Assembly: GCF_004216905.1 (NCBI RefSeq)
Contig: NZ_SGXJ01000003.1
Coordinates: 682,001 to 746,000, forward strand
From: Kribbella sp. VKM Ac-2569
GTDB lineage: Bacteria > Actinomycetota > Actinomycetes > Propionibacteriales > Kribbellaceae
Length of the DNA: 64,000 nucleotides
Direction: 5' to 3'
The position numbers and the translations under genes were made by a program. Under the pieces are notes generated by a model. That model was not told the DNA's origin, ran no database searches, and saw only the letters and a list, made by a program, of their open reading frames with translations. Positions 23,935 through 32,722 of the stretch are shown piece by piece (within the stretch, counting starts at the first letter, position 1; each line of letters starts with the position of its first letter).

Positions 23935-25188
23935 TCACGGAGCTTCGAGCGCTCCGTCGATGCGTCGTACCCCGGCCGCCCACTCGTCGTGACCGGACAG
24001 TTCCGCCGGATAACGGGCCGCTGCCTCCAGATCGACGTCGATTCCCCAGCCGGGCGCCTCGTTCGGCCGCAGCCAGCCGTCCTCGATCCGCAGCGTCCCG
24101 GGGAACACCTCGTACGTCGCCTCGTTGTAGATGTGGCCCTCTTGGATGCCGAAGGCAACGGACGTCACGTCCAGCGCGACGTTCGCCGCGGCGCCGATCG
24201 GCGAGGTGTCACCCGGCCCGTGCCAGGCCGTCCGTACGCCGGAGATCTCCGCGAGATCGGCCAGCTTGCGGGCCGGGGTCAGACCGCCGATGTCCGAAAC
24301 ATGCGAGCGGATGAAGTCGACACCGCCGTCCCGGATCAGCCGGACCGCGTCACCGAACGACGTCGTGAGCTCGCCCACGGCCAGGGGAACCGGGGAGGCG
24401 GCCCGGACCTCGGGCAGCCGGTCCCACAGCTCCGGCGCGAGCACATCCTCGAGGAAGAACAGCCGGTGTTGCTCGAGCGAACGAGCCAGCAGCACCGCTT
24501 CCTTCGGCGTGAGCCGCGAGTGCACGTCGTGGAGCAGTTCGATGTTGTCGGGCAGCGCGTGCCGCGCCTCGGCGAACAGTTCCGGCGTGGTCCGCAGGTA
24601 GTCCCGCGCCGACCAGCCGTTGTGGTACGGCGCGTCCGGGTAGAGCGTCGGTACCTGCGGAGCGCCGTACCCGCCACCGCCTGGTGTCGAGATCTGCAGC
24701 CGGATGTGCCGCCAGCCCTGCGTGATCAGCTTCTGCGCGTGGTCGATCGTGTCGTCGATCGTCCGCCCGCTCGCGTGGATATAGGTGTCGGCGGCCGCGC
24801 GGACCTTGCCGCCGAGCAGTTCGTACACCGGCATCCCGGCGCGCTTGCCGGCGATGTCCCACAGCGCCTGGTCGATGCCGGAGATCGCGTTGTTCGTCAC
24901 CGGTCCGCCACGCCAGTACCCGGAGTACGACGCCAGCCGGGTGAGGTCACCGATGTCGCCCGGGTAGCGCCCGACGAGCAGCCGGGACATGTGCTCGTCG
25001 ACGAACGTCTGGACGGCCTTCCAGCGCTGCGTGAACGTGGCGCACCCGAGCCCGTACAGGCCCGGTTCGGTGGTGTCGATCTTCACGACCACCAGCGGGA
25101 TGCCTTGCGGTGCCGTGACGATCGCCTTCACCTCGCGGATCCGGATGTCGTCCCGCGCTGGCCACGGCTGGTCGAAGTTCGAGGGCAT
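23935..25188 (-). CDS. Enolase-superfamily dehydratase, mannonate-dehydratase-like
   Basis: 417 aa, the length of the ManD subgroup. Metal ligands appear to be Asp221 (H-D-V-H), Glu247 (F-L-E-D) and Glu273 (V-G-E-L). His223 and His323 (A-W-H-G-P-G-D) match the ManD acid/base histidines, and G-Y-W-R-G-G-P lies near residue 90. ManD enzymes dehydrate D-mannonate or D-gluconate to the 2-keto-3-deoxy acid, but many subgroup members have low or other activities. The start ATG shares one base with the stop of the epimerase gene (TGATG). Its place in a sugar-ABC operon supports catabolism of a hexuronate or aldonate. Confidence 0.87.
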   Translation of the reverse strand: MPSNFDQPWPARDDIRIREVKAIVTAPQGIPLVVVKIDTTEPGLYGLGCATFTQRWKAVQTFVDEHMSRLLVGRYPGDIGDLTRLASYSGYWRGGPVTNNAISGIDQALWDIAGKRAGMPVYELLGGKVRAAADTYIHASGRTIDDTIDHAQKLITQGWRHIRLQISTPGGGGYGAPQVPTLYPDAPYHNGWSARDYLRTTPELFAEARHALPDNIELLHDVHSRLTPKEAVLLARSLEQHRLFFLEDVLAPELWDRLPEVRAASPVPLAVGELTTSFGDAVRLIRDGGVDFIRSHVSDIGGLTPARKLADLAEISGVRTAWHGPGDTSPIGAAANVALDVTSVAFGIQEGHIYNEATYEVFPGTLRIEDGWLRPNEAPGWGIDVDLEAAARYPAELSGHDEWAAGVRRIDGALEAP

Positions 25189-26063
25189 CAAAGCTCCAGG
25201 GAGAGGGTGGGCAGGTCCAGTTCGTGCCGGGCCTCGAAGCCGAGCACAGTCCGTACGGCGGTCAGATCGATCGGCACCTCGCGTCCGGCGAACCGTCGCG
25301 ACCGCGGCACGTCGGGCGCGTACGCGTCCAGCAGGTCCTCGGTCGGGTACGGCGCGGTGGTGGTGCTCGCGGTCACGAAGAAGGTCTGTGCGCCCGACAA
25401 CGGCGCGGTCAGTCCGAGCTCGATGGCGTACGCCGCGTCGCGGGTGTCCAGGTAGCTCCAGGCCTCCCGCAGTCCGCTGCCCGGATGCTCCCGGACATGG
25501 TCGGACATCTGCTGCAGCACCTCCGTCGAGTTCACGTGCGGGAACCGGAAGGCGACCACGTCGATCCCCCATCGCCGCCACGCCATCCGCGCGGTGTTCT
25601 CGTCGTTCTGCTTCGACAGCGAGTACGCGTCGCCGATATCGCTCGCCGCCTGCTCGTCCCACGGGAAGTACGGCGGCCGGATCTCGTGCGGATTGAACGG
25701 TACGCCGGTCGCGTTGATGCTGCTCGCGATCACAGCCCGGTCGATGCCGAGCGCACCAGCCTGGGCCAGCACGTTGAACGTCGACACCACGTTGATCGAG
25801 TACACCTCGTACGGCGTACCGGCCGAGGGGTGCGGGAGCGCTGCCAGGTGCACGACGTACTCCACGCCCTCCAGGGCATGCGCCACGTCCGTCTCGGATC
25901 GCGTGTCGCCGATCAGCACCCGGTCCGCCTTCAGATCCGGGTGCTCGACGTTCGACAGGGTGGTCACCTTCGCACCCACCTCGTTCAGGTGCTCGACCGT
26001 GACCAGCCCGATCCGCCCGGCGGCCCCCGTCACCAGCACCCGCCGACCGTTCAGTTCATTCAC
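25188..26063 (-). CDS. NAD-dependent epimerase/dehydratase (uronate-dehydrogenase-like)
   Basis: 291 aa extended SDR. V-T-G-A-A-G-R-I-G binds NAD (residues 10-18). S-S-I-N-A-T-G and Y-S-L-S-K supply the catalytic Ser, Tyr and Lys. Length and the N-terminal pattern resemble uronate dehydrogenases and related sugar oxidoreductases. It could make the aldonate that the downstream dehydratase uses; this pathway link is inference. GTG at 26063 is chosen because it overlaps the permease stop (GTGA). The nearby ATG is out of frame. Confidence 0.82.
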   Translation of the reverse strand: MNELNGRRVLVTGAAGRIGLVTVEHLNEVGAKVTTLSNVEHPDLKADRVLIGDTRSETDVAHALEGVEYVVHLAALPHPSAGTPYEVYSINVVSTFNVLAQAGALGIDRAVIASSINATGVPFNPHEIRPPYFPWDEQAASDIGDAYSLSKQNDENTARMAWRRWGIDVVAFRFPHVNSTEVLQQMSDHVREHPGSGLREAWSYLDTRDAAYAIELGLTAPLSGAQTFFVTASTTTAPYPTEDLLDAYAPDVPRSRRFAGREVPIDLTAVRTVLGFEARHELDLPTLSLEL

Positions 26064-26941
26064 TCTTTGATACCTCCGGCCATCCCCACGCCGCGCAGGA
26101 ATTGTTTCTGGAACAACAAGAAGAGCACGACAGGGATCAGAACCGCGAGGAACAGCGCGCTCATCTGCAGGGAGATCTCTGTGGTCTTGGCCACCCGTGG
26201 CAGTGCGACCGAGATCGGCTGCAGCCGTGGGTCCGGCAGGACGAGCAGCGGCCAGAGGTAGTCCTTCCACGAACCGATGACGGTCAGTAGCGCGACGACT
26301 CCGACGATCGGTTTCGACAGCGGCAGGATCAGCGACGTGAACAGCCTCAGGTTGCTCGCGCCGTCGATCCGGGCGGCCTCGATCAGCTCGCGCGGGATCG
26401 AGTCGAAGTACCGCTTCATCACCAGCACGTTGAACGCGCCGGCCGCCTGCGGCAGCCAGACCGCCCAGAACGTGTTCTGCAGGCTGATCCCAAGCACCGG
26501 CATCTTCAGCACCGGCATGTACAGCGGGACAAGCGAGATGACACCAGGCAGGAAGAGTGTCGCCAGTACGGCGCCGGTGACGACCGGTCCCCACTTCGGC
26601 CGAAGGATGCTCAACACGAAGGCACCCGTCGTACACACGAACAGGGTCGAGATCATCGAACCGATCGCGATGAACGCGGTGTTGCCCAGGTACGCGCCGA
26701 TCTGCACGCGGTTCCAGGCGTCCGGGATGTTCTTCAGCTGGATCCCTGACGGCCAGAGCTGCATCGGGCCGCGCAGGATGTCCTGGCTCGTCGAGACACC
26801 GGACTTGAGCAGCCAGAGCAGTGGGCCGACACCGGCGATCAGGACACCGATGAAGATCAGCACCTGGATCGTCGGCAGGCCGTAGCGGACCAGGCCGCGC
26901 TGGCGGTCCGCGGTTGAGATGATTCCGCGTTCGTAACTCAT
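26060..26941 (-). CDS. Sugar ABC transporter permease, MalG type
   Basis: 293 aa with six membrane helices. The ABC-contact loop E-A-A-R-I-D-G-A-S-N (EAA motif) lies near residue 205. It forms the inner-membrane channel with the preceding permease. ATG at 26941 overlaps that gene's stop (ATGA). As usual for CUT1 sugar systems no ATPase is encoded here, so a shared MsiK-type ATPase is probably used. Confidence 0.9.
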   Translation of the reverse strand: MSYERGIISTADRQRGLVRYGLPTIQVLIFIGVLIAGVGPLLWLLKSGVSTSQDILRGPMQLWPSGIQLKNIPDAWNRVQIGAYLGNTAFIAIGSMISTLFVCTTGAFVLSILRPKWGPVVTGAVLATLFLPGVISLVPLYMPVLKMPVLGISLQNTFWAVWLPQAAGAFNVLVMKRYFDSIPRELIEAARIDGASNLRLFTSLILPLSKPIVGVVALLTVIGSWKDYLWPLLVLPDPRLQPISVALPRVAKTTEISLQMSALFLAVLIPVVLFLLFQKQFLRGVGMAGGIKE

Positions 26942-27852
26942 GTAGTACTCCAGCGGCGAGTGACGAAGTGGTAGACGACCGACAGCACGCACAGCACCCC
27001 GGCGAGCAGCACGCTGAGCGCGGTCGCGGCGCCGAAGTCGCCGTTGATGAACGCGTACCGGTAGATCAGCAGCAGGATCGTCGTGGTGGCGTTGTTCGGG
27101 CCGCCGCCGGTGAACAGGAACGGCTCGGTGAACACCTGGAACGTCCCGATCAGCTGCAGCAGCATCATGATCAGGATGATTCCGCGGATCTGCGGCAGCG
27201 TGACGTGCCAGACCCGGCTCCAGATCCCCGCTCCGTCCAGCTCGGCCGCCTCGTACAACTCCGTCCGTACGCCGGTCAGCGCCGCCAGGTAGATGATCGA
27301 CGTGGCACCGGCACCGGCCCACGTCGCCTCGAGCACGATCGCCGGCATCGCCAGGGTCTGCGAGTTCAGCCATGCGAACGGCCCGAGCCCGAACCAGCCG
27401 AGGATCGAGTTGAACACGCCCGCCCCGCTCGGGTCGTAGAAGAACGTCCACAACAGGATCGCGGCCACCGGCGGTACGACGGCCGGCAGGTAGGAGAGCA
27501 CGTTGTAGAGCCAGCCGGTCTTGCGCAGCTCGCTGATGAACACGGCCAGGAACAACGGCACCGGGAAGCCGAAGACCAGGGCCAGCAGGCAGAAGTACAG
27601 CGTGTTGAGCGCTGCCTGCGGGAGCTGCGGATCAGTCAGCACGTAACTGAAATTCGACATCCCGACCCACTCGGGCGGGGCGACGAGGTTGTTCTTCTGG
27701 AAGCTGAGCACCAGGCCGCGGACGATCGGGCCCCAGGAGAAGTACAGGAAGATCAGTACTAGGGGCAGGGCGAAGAAGACGGCGCTCAGCCCGCCGGAGC
27801 GGTACCAGGTGGCAACACTCCGGCCGGACTTCTGGGTTCGTTGCTGGAACAT
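26938..27852 (-). CDS. Sugar ABC transporter permease, MalF type
   Basis: 304 aa, six membrane helices. The EAA loop reads Y-E-A-A-E-L-D-G-A-G (about 217-226). G-G-G-P-N-N-A-T-T-T in the last periplasmic loop is typical of CUT1 permeases. It pairs with the MalG-type permease. The gene begins 3 nt after the binding-protein stop codon and is translationally coupled to the next gene. Confidence 0.9.
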   Translation of the reverse strand: MFQQRTQKSGRSVATWYRSGGLSAVFFALPLVLIFLYFSWGPIVRGLVLSFQKNNLVAPPEWVGMSNFSYVLTDPQLPQAALNTLYFCLLALVFGFPVPLFLAVFISELRKTGWLYNVLSYLPAVVPPVAAILLWTFFYDPSGAGVFNSILGWFGLGPFAWLNSQTLAMPAIVLEATWAGAGATSIIYLAALTGVRTELYEAAELDGAGIWSRVWHVTLPQIRGIILIMMLLQLIGTFQVFTEPFLFTGGGPNNATTTILLLIYRYAFINGDFGAATALSVLLAGVLCVLSVVYHFVTRRWSTT

Positions 27853-27855
27853 GGG

Positions 27856-29250
27856 CTACCGGGCCAGACGCGCGTCGATCTTCGAGGCCGTGTCGCTCAA
27901 TAGCTTGTCGATGTCCGCATCCTTCTTCGTGAGCACCTGCTGCACCACCGGGTCGAGCAGCGAGTAGACCTCCTGGCCCTTGTTCGACGGCTCGGGCAGC
28001 AGTTTCAGCGACGTGGTCGAGTCGATGTAGCCCTGGAACTGCTTCACCGGGACGTTCACGTACGGCTCACGCCACTTGTTGAACTGGTCGTACGTCTCCT
28101 GGCTCAACGGCGTGATCCCCGGCCGGCCCACGAAACCCTTGTCGGCGATCGTGGTCTTGGCGTCCTGGACGGCGACCGACTCGGTCGTGTACTTGTCGAA
28201 CTGGTCGAACTTGATCCACTTCAGCGCGGCGACGACCTCGTTCTTGGTCGCCTTCGGGCTGATCATCTTCAGCGAGCCACCGGTCAGCGTGCCGTGCGGA
28301 CCGCCGTCCTGCGGCAGCGCGCCCTCGCCGAAGTCGGCGGGCTTCATGCCGAAGTTCTTCACGCTCATGTCGTAGGCGTCCGGCGCCTGCAGGACCATGC
28401 CGATCTTCCCGGCCGCGAAGTCCTGGCGGACCTCCTCCTGGTTGTACAGGAACCTGCTGCCCATCGAGTTGTCGGTCCAGCGCATGTCCTTGAGCAGCTG
28501 CAGCGCCTTCTTGGTCGGCGCGTCGTTGAACGTGCTCTTCTTGCCGTCCGCGCTCTCGACCGTGCCGCCCATGCTGTAGGTCATCGTGGTCAGCATCCAG
28601 CCGCCGGTGTTGTTCGTGGTCAGCTGCGCGTACCCGGCTTTGCCGGTCTTGTCGGCGATCTGCTTCGCGTACTGGCGGACCTCGTCCCAGGACGTCGGCG
28701 GCTTGTCAGGGTCGAGGCCGGCCTGCTTGAACAGGGCGCGGTTGTAGGCGATGCCGACCGAGAAGACGTCGATGGGTACGCCGTAGATCCGGCCGTTCGC
28801 GTCCTGGACGATCTTCAGGACGTTCGGGTTCAGGTCCTTGGTCAGGTCGACCAGTTTCAGCTCGTCGGTGATGTCCGGGAGCTGCTTGTTCGGGATCATG
28901 TTGGCCGGCTCGGTGAAGCTGATGTTCATCACCGTCGGCAGCGTGCCGCCCGCCACCTGGGCCTGGAAGGTCTGCGCCTCCCACTTCGTCTCGGTCGACT
29001 TCACCGTGATGTTCGGGTACTTCGCCGTGAAGTCCTTGATCTTCTGCTCGAACGCCTTGATGTCGTTCGGCTTGTCGGGGGTCGGGCGGTCCCCGATCGT
29101 GATCGTGACCGGGGCCTTCTCGTCGATCTCGCCACCGGCGCCGCCGGACGCGGCGGGCGTCGTGGCCTTCGCACATCCCGCCGCCGCGAGCATCAGCCCG
29201 GCAACCCCCAGGGCAGTCCCGCACCTGCCCCACCTGCGCACTCTCGTCAT
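27856..29250 (-). CDS. Sugar-binding lipoprotein of ABC transporter
   Basis: 464 aa extracytoplasmic solute-binding protein of family 1. The signal peptide has a lipobox L-A-A-A-G-C with the lipid-anchored Cys26, and a Thr/Ala/Gly-rich linker follows. It captures a sugar or oligosaccharide outside the membrane for the two permeases that follow. GAGGAGTT is a strong ribosome binding site. It is the first gene of a minus-strand operon running at least to 23935 (five genes, mostly overlapping). Upstream are the shared 23-bp operator and a LacI-like palindrome. Confidence 0.9.
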   Translation of the reverse strand: MTRVRRWGRCGTALGVAGLMLAAAGCAKATTPAASGGAGGEIDEKAPVTITIGDRPTPDKPNDIKAFEQKIKDFTAKYPNITVKSTETKWEAQTFQAQVAGGTLPTVMNISFTEPANMIPNKQLPDITDELKLVDLTKDLNPNVLKIVQDANGRIYGVPIDVFSVGIAYNRALFKQAGLDPDKPPTSWDEVRQYAKQIADKTGKAGYAQLTTNNTGGWMLTTMTYSMGGTVESADGKKSTFNDAPTKKALQLLKDMRWTDNSMGSRFLYNQEEVRQDFAAGKIGMVLQAPDAYDMSVKNFGMKPADFGEGALPQDGGPHGTLTGGSLKMISPKATKNEVVAALKWIKFDQFDKYTTESVAVQDAKTTIADKGFVGRPGITPLSQETYDQFNKWREPYVNVPVKQFQGYIDSTTSLKLLPEPSNKGQEVYSLLDPVVQQVLTKKDADIDKLLSDTASKIDARLAR

Positions 29251-29316
29251 CGGAACTCCTCAGGTTTCCGGATGCCGCCGATGTGCTCTGAGCCACACAC
29301 CGGCCAGGTCCCGAGT

Positions 29317-29339
29317 AAGTTAAACCAAGCGTGTTACTA
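29317..29339. promoter_or_regulatory. Shared 23-bp operator, copy 2
   Basis: AAGTTAAACCAAGCGTGTT (29317-29335) followed by ACTA. Complementary to 20819-20841 at 21 of 23 positions. It lies 67 bp upstream of the binding-protein start codon, in promoter position for the sugar operon. Confidence 0.6.
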
Positions 29340-29366
29340 ACTCAAGACCTTGATCGCCATCTCTGC

Positions 29367-29379
29367 GGAAACGCTTTCC
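29367..29379. promoter_or_regulatory. LacI-type palindrome
   Basis: GGAAA-CGC-TTTCC resembles sites bound by LacI-family sugar repressors (inverted half-sites around a central CG). It is 117 bp upstream of the sugar operon start and 2 bp beyond the stop of the hydrolase gene. No LacI gene is present in this window. Confidence 0.35.
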
Positions 29380-29380
29380 T

Positions 29381-30154
29381 TCAGGAGCTCAGATCACCCA
29401 GCGGCATGAACTTCGGCGCCTGCGGACCGGCCAGGAAATCCAGCAGGAGCCGATTCACCACCTCAGGCTTCTCCAATGGCAGCCCGTGCGACGAACCGGG
29501 TACGACGGCAACCTGGGCGTCCGGGATCGCGCGGGCAACCTCGGCCGTGTGCTCGATCCGGACGCAGTCGTCGTCACCCTGCATGAGCAGTACAGGCATC
29601 GGCAGCGCCTTGAGTACGGCGAGCTCGACGTCCGGGAGGGTCTTCCACATCTGAGCCCACTTGGCGAAGACCACGTCGAAGTGCTCAGGGCCGTCAGGTG
29701 AGAGCGGCTCGTACTGCGCGCGAAAGGCTGCGGCGAGGAACTCCAGGCCCCCGGGCTCGAGGAGTGCCTGGTTGGCAGCGGTGCCGCCTGCGTGGGTCAG
29801 TTCGGTGCCGATCAGGACGAGCTTGCGGACGAGGTCCGGCCGGGACAGCGCGAGGCTCATGCCGACCTTGCCGCCATCACTCCACCCGACCACGTGCACC
29901 GGCCCGAGCTCGAGTGCCTCGACGAACGCGGCCGTGTCCGCGGCGAAGATCTCCATCGACACCGGCCCGTCGACGTCCGGCGTACGCCCGTGTCCGCGCC
30001 GCTCCGGGATCAGAACCCGGTACTGCGCGGCCAACGCCCGCGCCTGCCCCTGCCAACTGTCCGCCGTCACTCCCCCGCCGTGCAACAGCACGACCGGCTC
30101 GCCCGTGCCGAGCTCGTCGTAATACGTCCGCACACCCCGGGCATCGACATCCAT
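29381..30154 (-). CDS. Alpha/beta hydrolase
   Basis: 257 aa. The oxyanion region is H-G-G-G (V-V-L-L-H-G-G-G), the nucleophile elbow is G-W-S-D-G-G, an Asp lies in Q-G-D-D-D, and the final catalytic His in G-S-S-H-G-L-P. It hydrolyses an ester, lactone or related bond; substrate unknown. ATG at 30154 is chosen since the family N-terminus (D-x-x-G-V-R-T-Y-Y-D-E-L-G-T-G-E-P) starts just after it. The longer frame would enter the divergent acetyltransferase gene. Confidence 0.82.
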   Translation of the reverse strand: MDVDARGVRTYYDELGTGEPVVLLHGGGVTADSWQGQARALAAQYRVLIPERRGHGRTPDVDGPVSMEIFAADTAAFVEALELGPVHVVGWSDGGKVGMSLALSRPDLVRKLVLIGTELTHAGGTAANQALLEPGGLEFLAAAFRAQYEPLSPDGPEHFDVVFAKWAQMWKTLPDVELAVLKALPMPVLLMQGDDDCVRIEHTAEVARAIPDAQVAVVPGSSHGLPLEKPEVVNRLLLDFLAGPQAPKFMPLGDLSS

Positions 30155-30242
30155 ACCCGTGGAACGAGCGACAGCGACTCCGGCGTTCCCGGGCCGCTGT
30201 AAATCGGTGGAGGTGGTGATCGGCGGAGGCGAGGATGGGCGC

Positions 30243-30719
30243 ATGCATCTGCGCCCGGCGCTCGCCGCTGATCTTCCGTTCCTGCTCGAGATGTTGCTCG
30301 AGGCGTGTAACTGGGACGGGACTGCCTGGTACGACGAGGCGAAGGTGCGGGGGGACGGTCATGCGTGGCGGTACCTCGACGGATGGCCGCGAGAGAGAGA
30401 CTTCGGCGTGGTCGCGGAGATCGACGGCTCCCCCGCGGGTGCGGCGTGGGCGCGGTTGCTCACCGCGGAGCGGCCCGGGTACGGGTACATCGCGGCCGAC
30501 GTTCCCGAGCTGACCCTGGGTGTGGCGGCCGGCTTTCGGCGGCGCGGGGTCGCCCGGGGCGTGCTGACCGAAGTGATCGCACAGGCGCGCGCAGCGTCGT
30601 ACGGACAGCTCTCGCTCAGCGTGGACCCGGACAACCCGGCTCGGAACCTCTACGAATCACTGGGGTTCCGGAAGGTCGGTGTCGTCGGCACGTCCGACAC
30701 GATGGTGCTCGAGCTTTAA
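30243..30719 (+). CDS. GNAT-family N-acetyltransferase
   Basis: 158 aa. The acetyl-CoA-binding motif is V-A-A-G-F-R-R-R-G-V-A-R-G-V (about 98-111), and N-P-A-R-N-L-Y-E-S-L-G-F is the typical C-terminal helix. Target unknown. ATG at 30243 follows a GA-rich stretch (GGCGAGG) and begins the conserved M-H-L-R-P-A. It is divergent from the hydrolase and its stop overlaps the convergent DUF4185 gene by 4 nt. Confidence 0.82.
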   Translation: MHLRPALAADLPFLLEMLLEACNWDGTAWYDEAKVRGDGHAWRYLDGWPRERDFGVVAEIDGSPAGAAWARLLTAERPGYGYIAADVPELTLGVAAGFRRRGVARGVLTEVIAQARAASYGQLSLSVDPDNPARNLYESLGFRKVGVVGTSDTMVLEL

Positions 30720-31771
30720 CCGAAGCCTCGGACGCGGAACTGCCTGACGCGGTACGGCCAGCCGTTGTCGGTGTTCCACTGGCTCACCGACAGATGCATG
30801 TCTGAGAGCGTGGAGCCCGGGATCACGTAACCGCCGTACAGCTGGGCGACATGGTTGTCGTCCTCCGAGCCCCACGCGCCGCCGTAGATCAGGGTCTGCC
30901 GGTACGCCGTGTAGAGGTTGGACGTCGGCGTGTCCATGATCATGCCGTCGATCCGGTAGTCGCCGGCGTTGAACCAGGTCAGCACCCACTTGCCGCCGAG
31001 CGGACGCAGGCTCATCTCGCCGAAGCTCCCGTTCAGGATCGGCGTCGCGGGGTTGCCCCACGCCCAGACCCCGTCCCGGTAGCCCCACGGTTCGTACGCC
31101 GTCGGGTTCGCGATCTGCTCCTGCCGCACGCGCTTCAGGATGATCGGCTTGTTGCGCTGGAACCCGGTCGAGTAGACGTACACGTACCCGTCGTTGCCGA
31201 GTCCCCAGGTCAGCAGCTGGAACATCCCGCCGTCGATGTTCGGGTCGAACTTTGCGCCGGTGTGGTACCAGCTCGCGCCGGAGTTGTCGGAACGCCAGAT
31301 CTCTGTCCACACAACGTTTCCGAGGCCTTTGTTCACCATCGCGTGCAGGTACATCGACCCGCCGATCGTGATCACGTCCGAGGGCAGCACGGTCGAGAAC
31401 GTCGGATTGTCGTGCGGGTAGTCCCACAGCTGCTGCGCCGCGTCTCCCCCGACCGCGCCGGACCACGTCACGCCGCCGTTCAGGTCCGTGGTCGTCGACC
31501 ACAGCGCGACCGGTGACCGCCACCAGCCGCCGCCGACGCGCGCCTCCTCGAAGGTGTCGCCGAACATGAACAGCAGCCGCCCGTCCGGCGTCCGCGCCGG
31601 AATCCCCAGGTCGGTCGCCGCCATCCGGAACCGGTCGGTCAAACCGGGCCCGGTCAGATCGGCCACTTTGTTGGTCAGCACAGCCTGGCTGCTCCCGAAG
31701 GCACGGCCCGGTACGGCGGCCAGCACGCCGGCACCCACGGCCGCGCGCAGGAACGTGGATCGCTTCATCAT
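30716..31771 (-). CDS. Secreted DUF4185 protein
   Basis: 351 aa. The N-terminus M-M-K-R-S-T-F-L-R-A-A-V-G-A-G-V is a signal peptide with one Lys-Arg pair rather than a full twin-arginine motif, so Sec export is likely but Tat is not excluded. The mature protein is a beta-propeller-like fold related to glycosidase-type DUF4185 domains (F-M-F-G-D-T-F-E, W-S-T-T-T-D). It may bind or hydrolyse extracellular polysaccharide. Two adjacent ATGs exist; the GGGAG ribosome binding site fits the first (31771) better. Confidence 0.78.
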   Translation of the reverse strand: MMKRSTFLRAAVGAGVLAAVPGRAFGSSQAVLTNKVADLTGPGLTDRFRMAATDLGIPARTPDGRLLFMFGDTFEEARVGGGWWRSPVALWSTTTDLNGGVTWSGAVGGDAAQQLWDYPHDNPTFSTVLPSDVITIGGSMYLHAMVNKGLGNVVWTEIWRSDNSGASWYHTGAKFDPNIDGGMFQLLTWGLGNDGYVYVYSTGFQRNKPIILKRVRQEQIANPTAYEPWGYRDGVWAWGNPATPILNGSFGEMSLRPLGGKWVLTWFNAGDYRIDGMIMDTPTSNLYTAYRQTLIYGGAWGSEDDNHVAQLYGGYVIPGSTLSDMHLSVSQWNTDNGWPYRVRQFRVRGFG

Positions 31772-31974
31772 CGACTGACTCCCAGGGGCGGTTCGAAGGA
31801 TGGGAAATCGATTGCTCGCACACCATCCCGCGCCCACCACGACGAAGTCAACCCTTTCGTCTCCCATGCACGAGGACGTTCCGGGCGGTGACTCAGCTCA
31901 CGTCGATCGGCTGTCACGGACCAGAGCACCGCGGCATCTCGTGGTCGAACAATTGTTTCGACAGGAGGAACATG

Positions 31975-32718
31975 ATGACGAACGCGGAGCAGACCGCCGT
32001 ACTGATCACCGGGGCGAACAAGGGTCTCGGCTACGAAGCGGCCCGTCGGCTCGGAGAGATGGGCTGGAAGGTCTTCCTCGGTTCGCGTGACGAGGAGCGC
32101 GGGCGGGTGGCCGTCGAGAAGTTGGCGGCCGACGGCGTGGATGTGGTGCTGGTGCCGTTGGACGTCACTTCCGAAGAGTCCGTGGCAGGCGCCCTGCAGG
32201 TCGTCTCCGGGCACACCGAGCGGCTCGACGTACTGATCAACAACGCGGGCGCGCCAGGGCATGCCGTTCACCCGAGCGAGGCGACAGCCGACGAGCTGCA
32301 CGCCGTGTACGACGCCAACGTGTACGGACCGGTGCGGGTCACGCATGCGTTCCTTCCGCTGCTGCAAGCGGCGAGCAACCCACGCGTGGTGATGGTCTCC
32401 AGCGGAGGCGGTGCATTCAGCGTGGTGCTCGACCCGGAGCAGCCGGTTTCCAAGATGCACGAACTCGCGTACAGCTCGTCCAAGGCGGCGCTGAACATGC
32501 TGACGATCAGGTACGCGCAGGCGCTGCCGACCATCAAGTTCAACGCCATCACGCCCGGTGAGACCGCGAACCACACGTTCGCGGCCACCGATATGAACAA
32601 CCACAAGGGTCAGCTGACCGTCACCGAAGGCACCGACGTCATCATCCGCATGGCCACGCTCGGCCCGGACGGCCCCACCGGTACTTTCGAGGACCGCCTC
32701 GGTCCAGTGGATTGGTAA
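31975..32718 (+). CDS. Short-chain dehydrogenase/reductase
   Basis: 247 aa classical SDR. T-G-A-N-K-G-L-G binds NADP, N-N-A-G is the structural Asn motif, and the catalytic Ser, Tyr and Lys occur in V-S-S-G-G and Y-S-S-S-K. The T-G-A-N-K-G form resembles carbonyl reductases. Two adjacent ATGs occur; AGGAGG is 6 nt before the second (31975), so that start is preferred. It converges on the sulfurtransferase gene 4 nt away. Confidence 0.87.
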   Translation: MTNAEQTAVLITGANKGLGYEAARRLGEMGWKVFLGSRDEERGRVAVEKLAADGVDVVLVPLDVTSEESVAGALQVVSGHTERLDVLINNAGAPGHAVHPSEATADELHAVYDANVYGPVRVTHAFLPLLQAASNPRVVMVSSGGGAFSVVLDPEQPVSKMHELAYSSSKAALNMLTIRYAQALPTIKFNAITPGETANHTFAATDMNNHKGQLTVTEGTDVIIRMATLGPDGPTGTFEDRLGPVDW

Positions 32719-32722
32719 GCGG

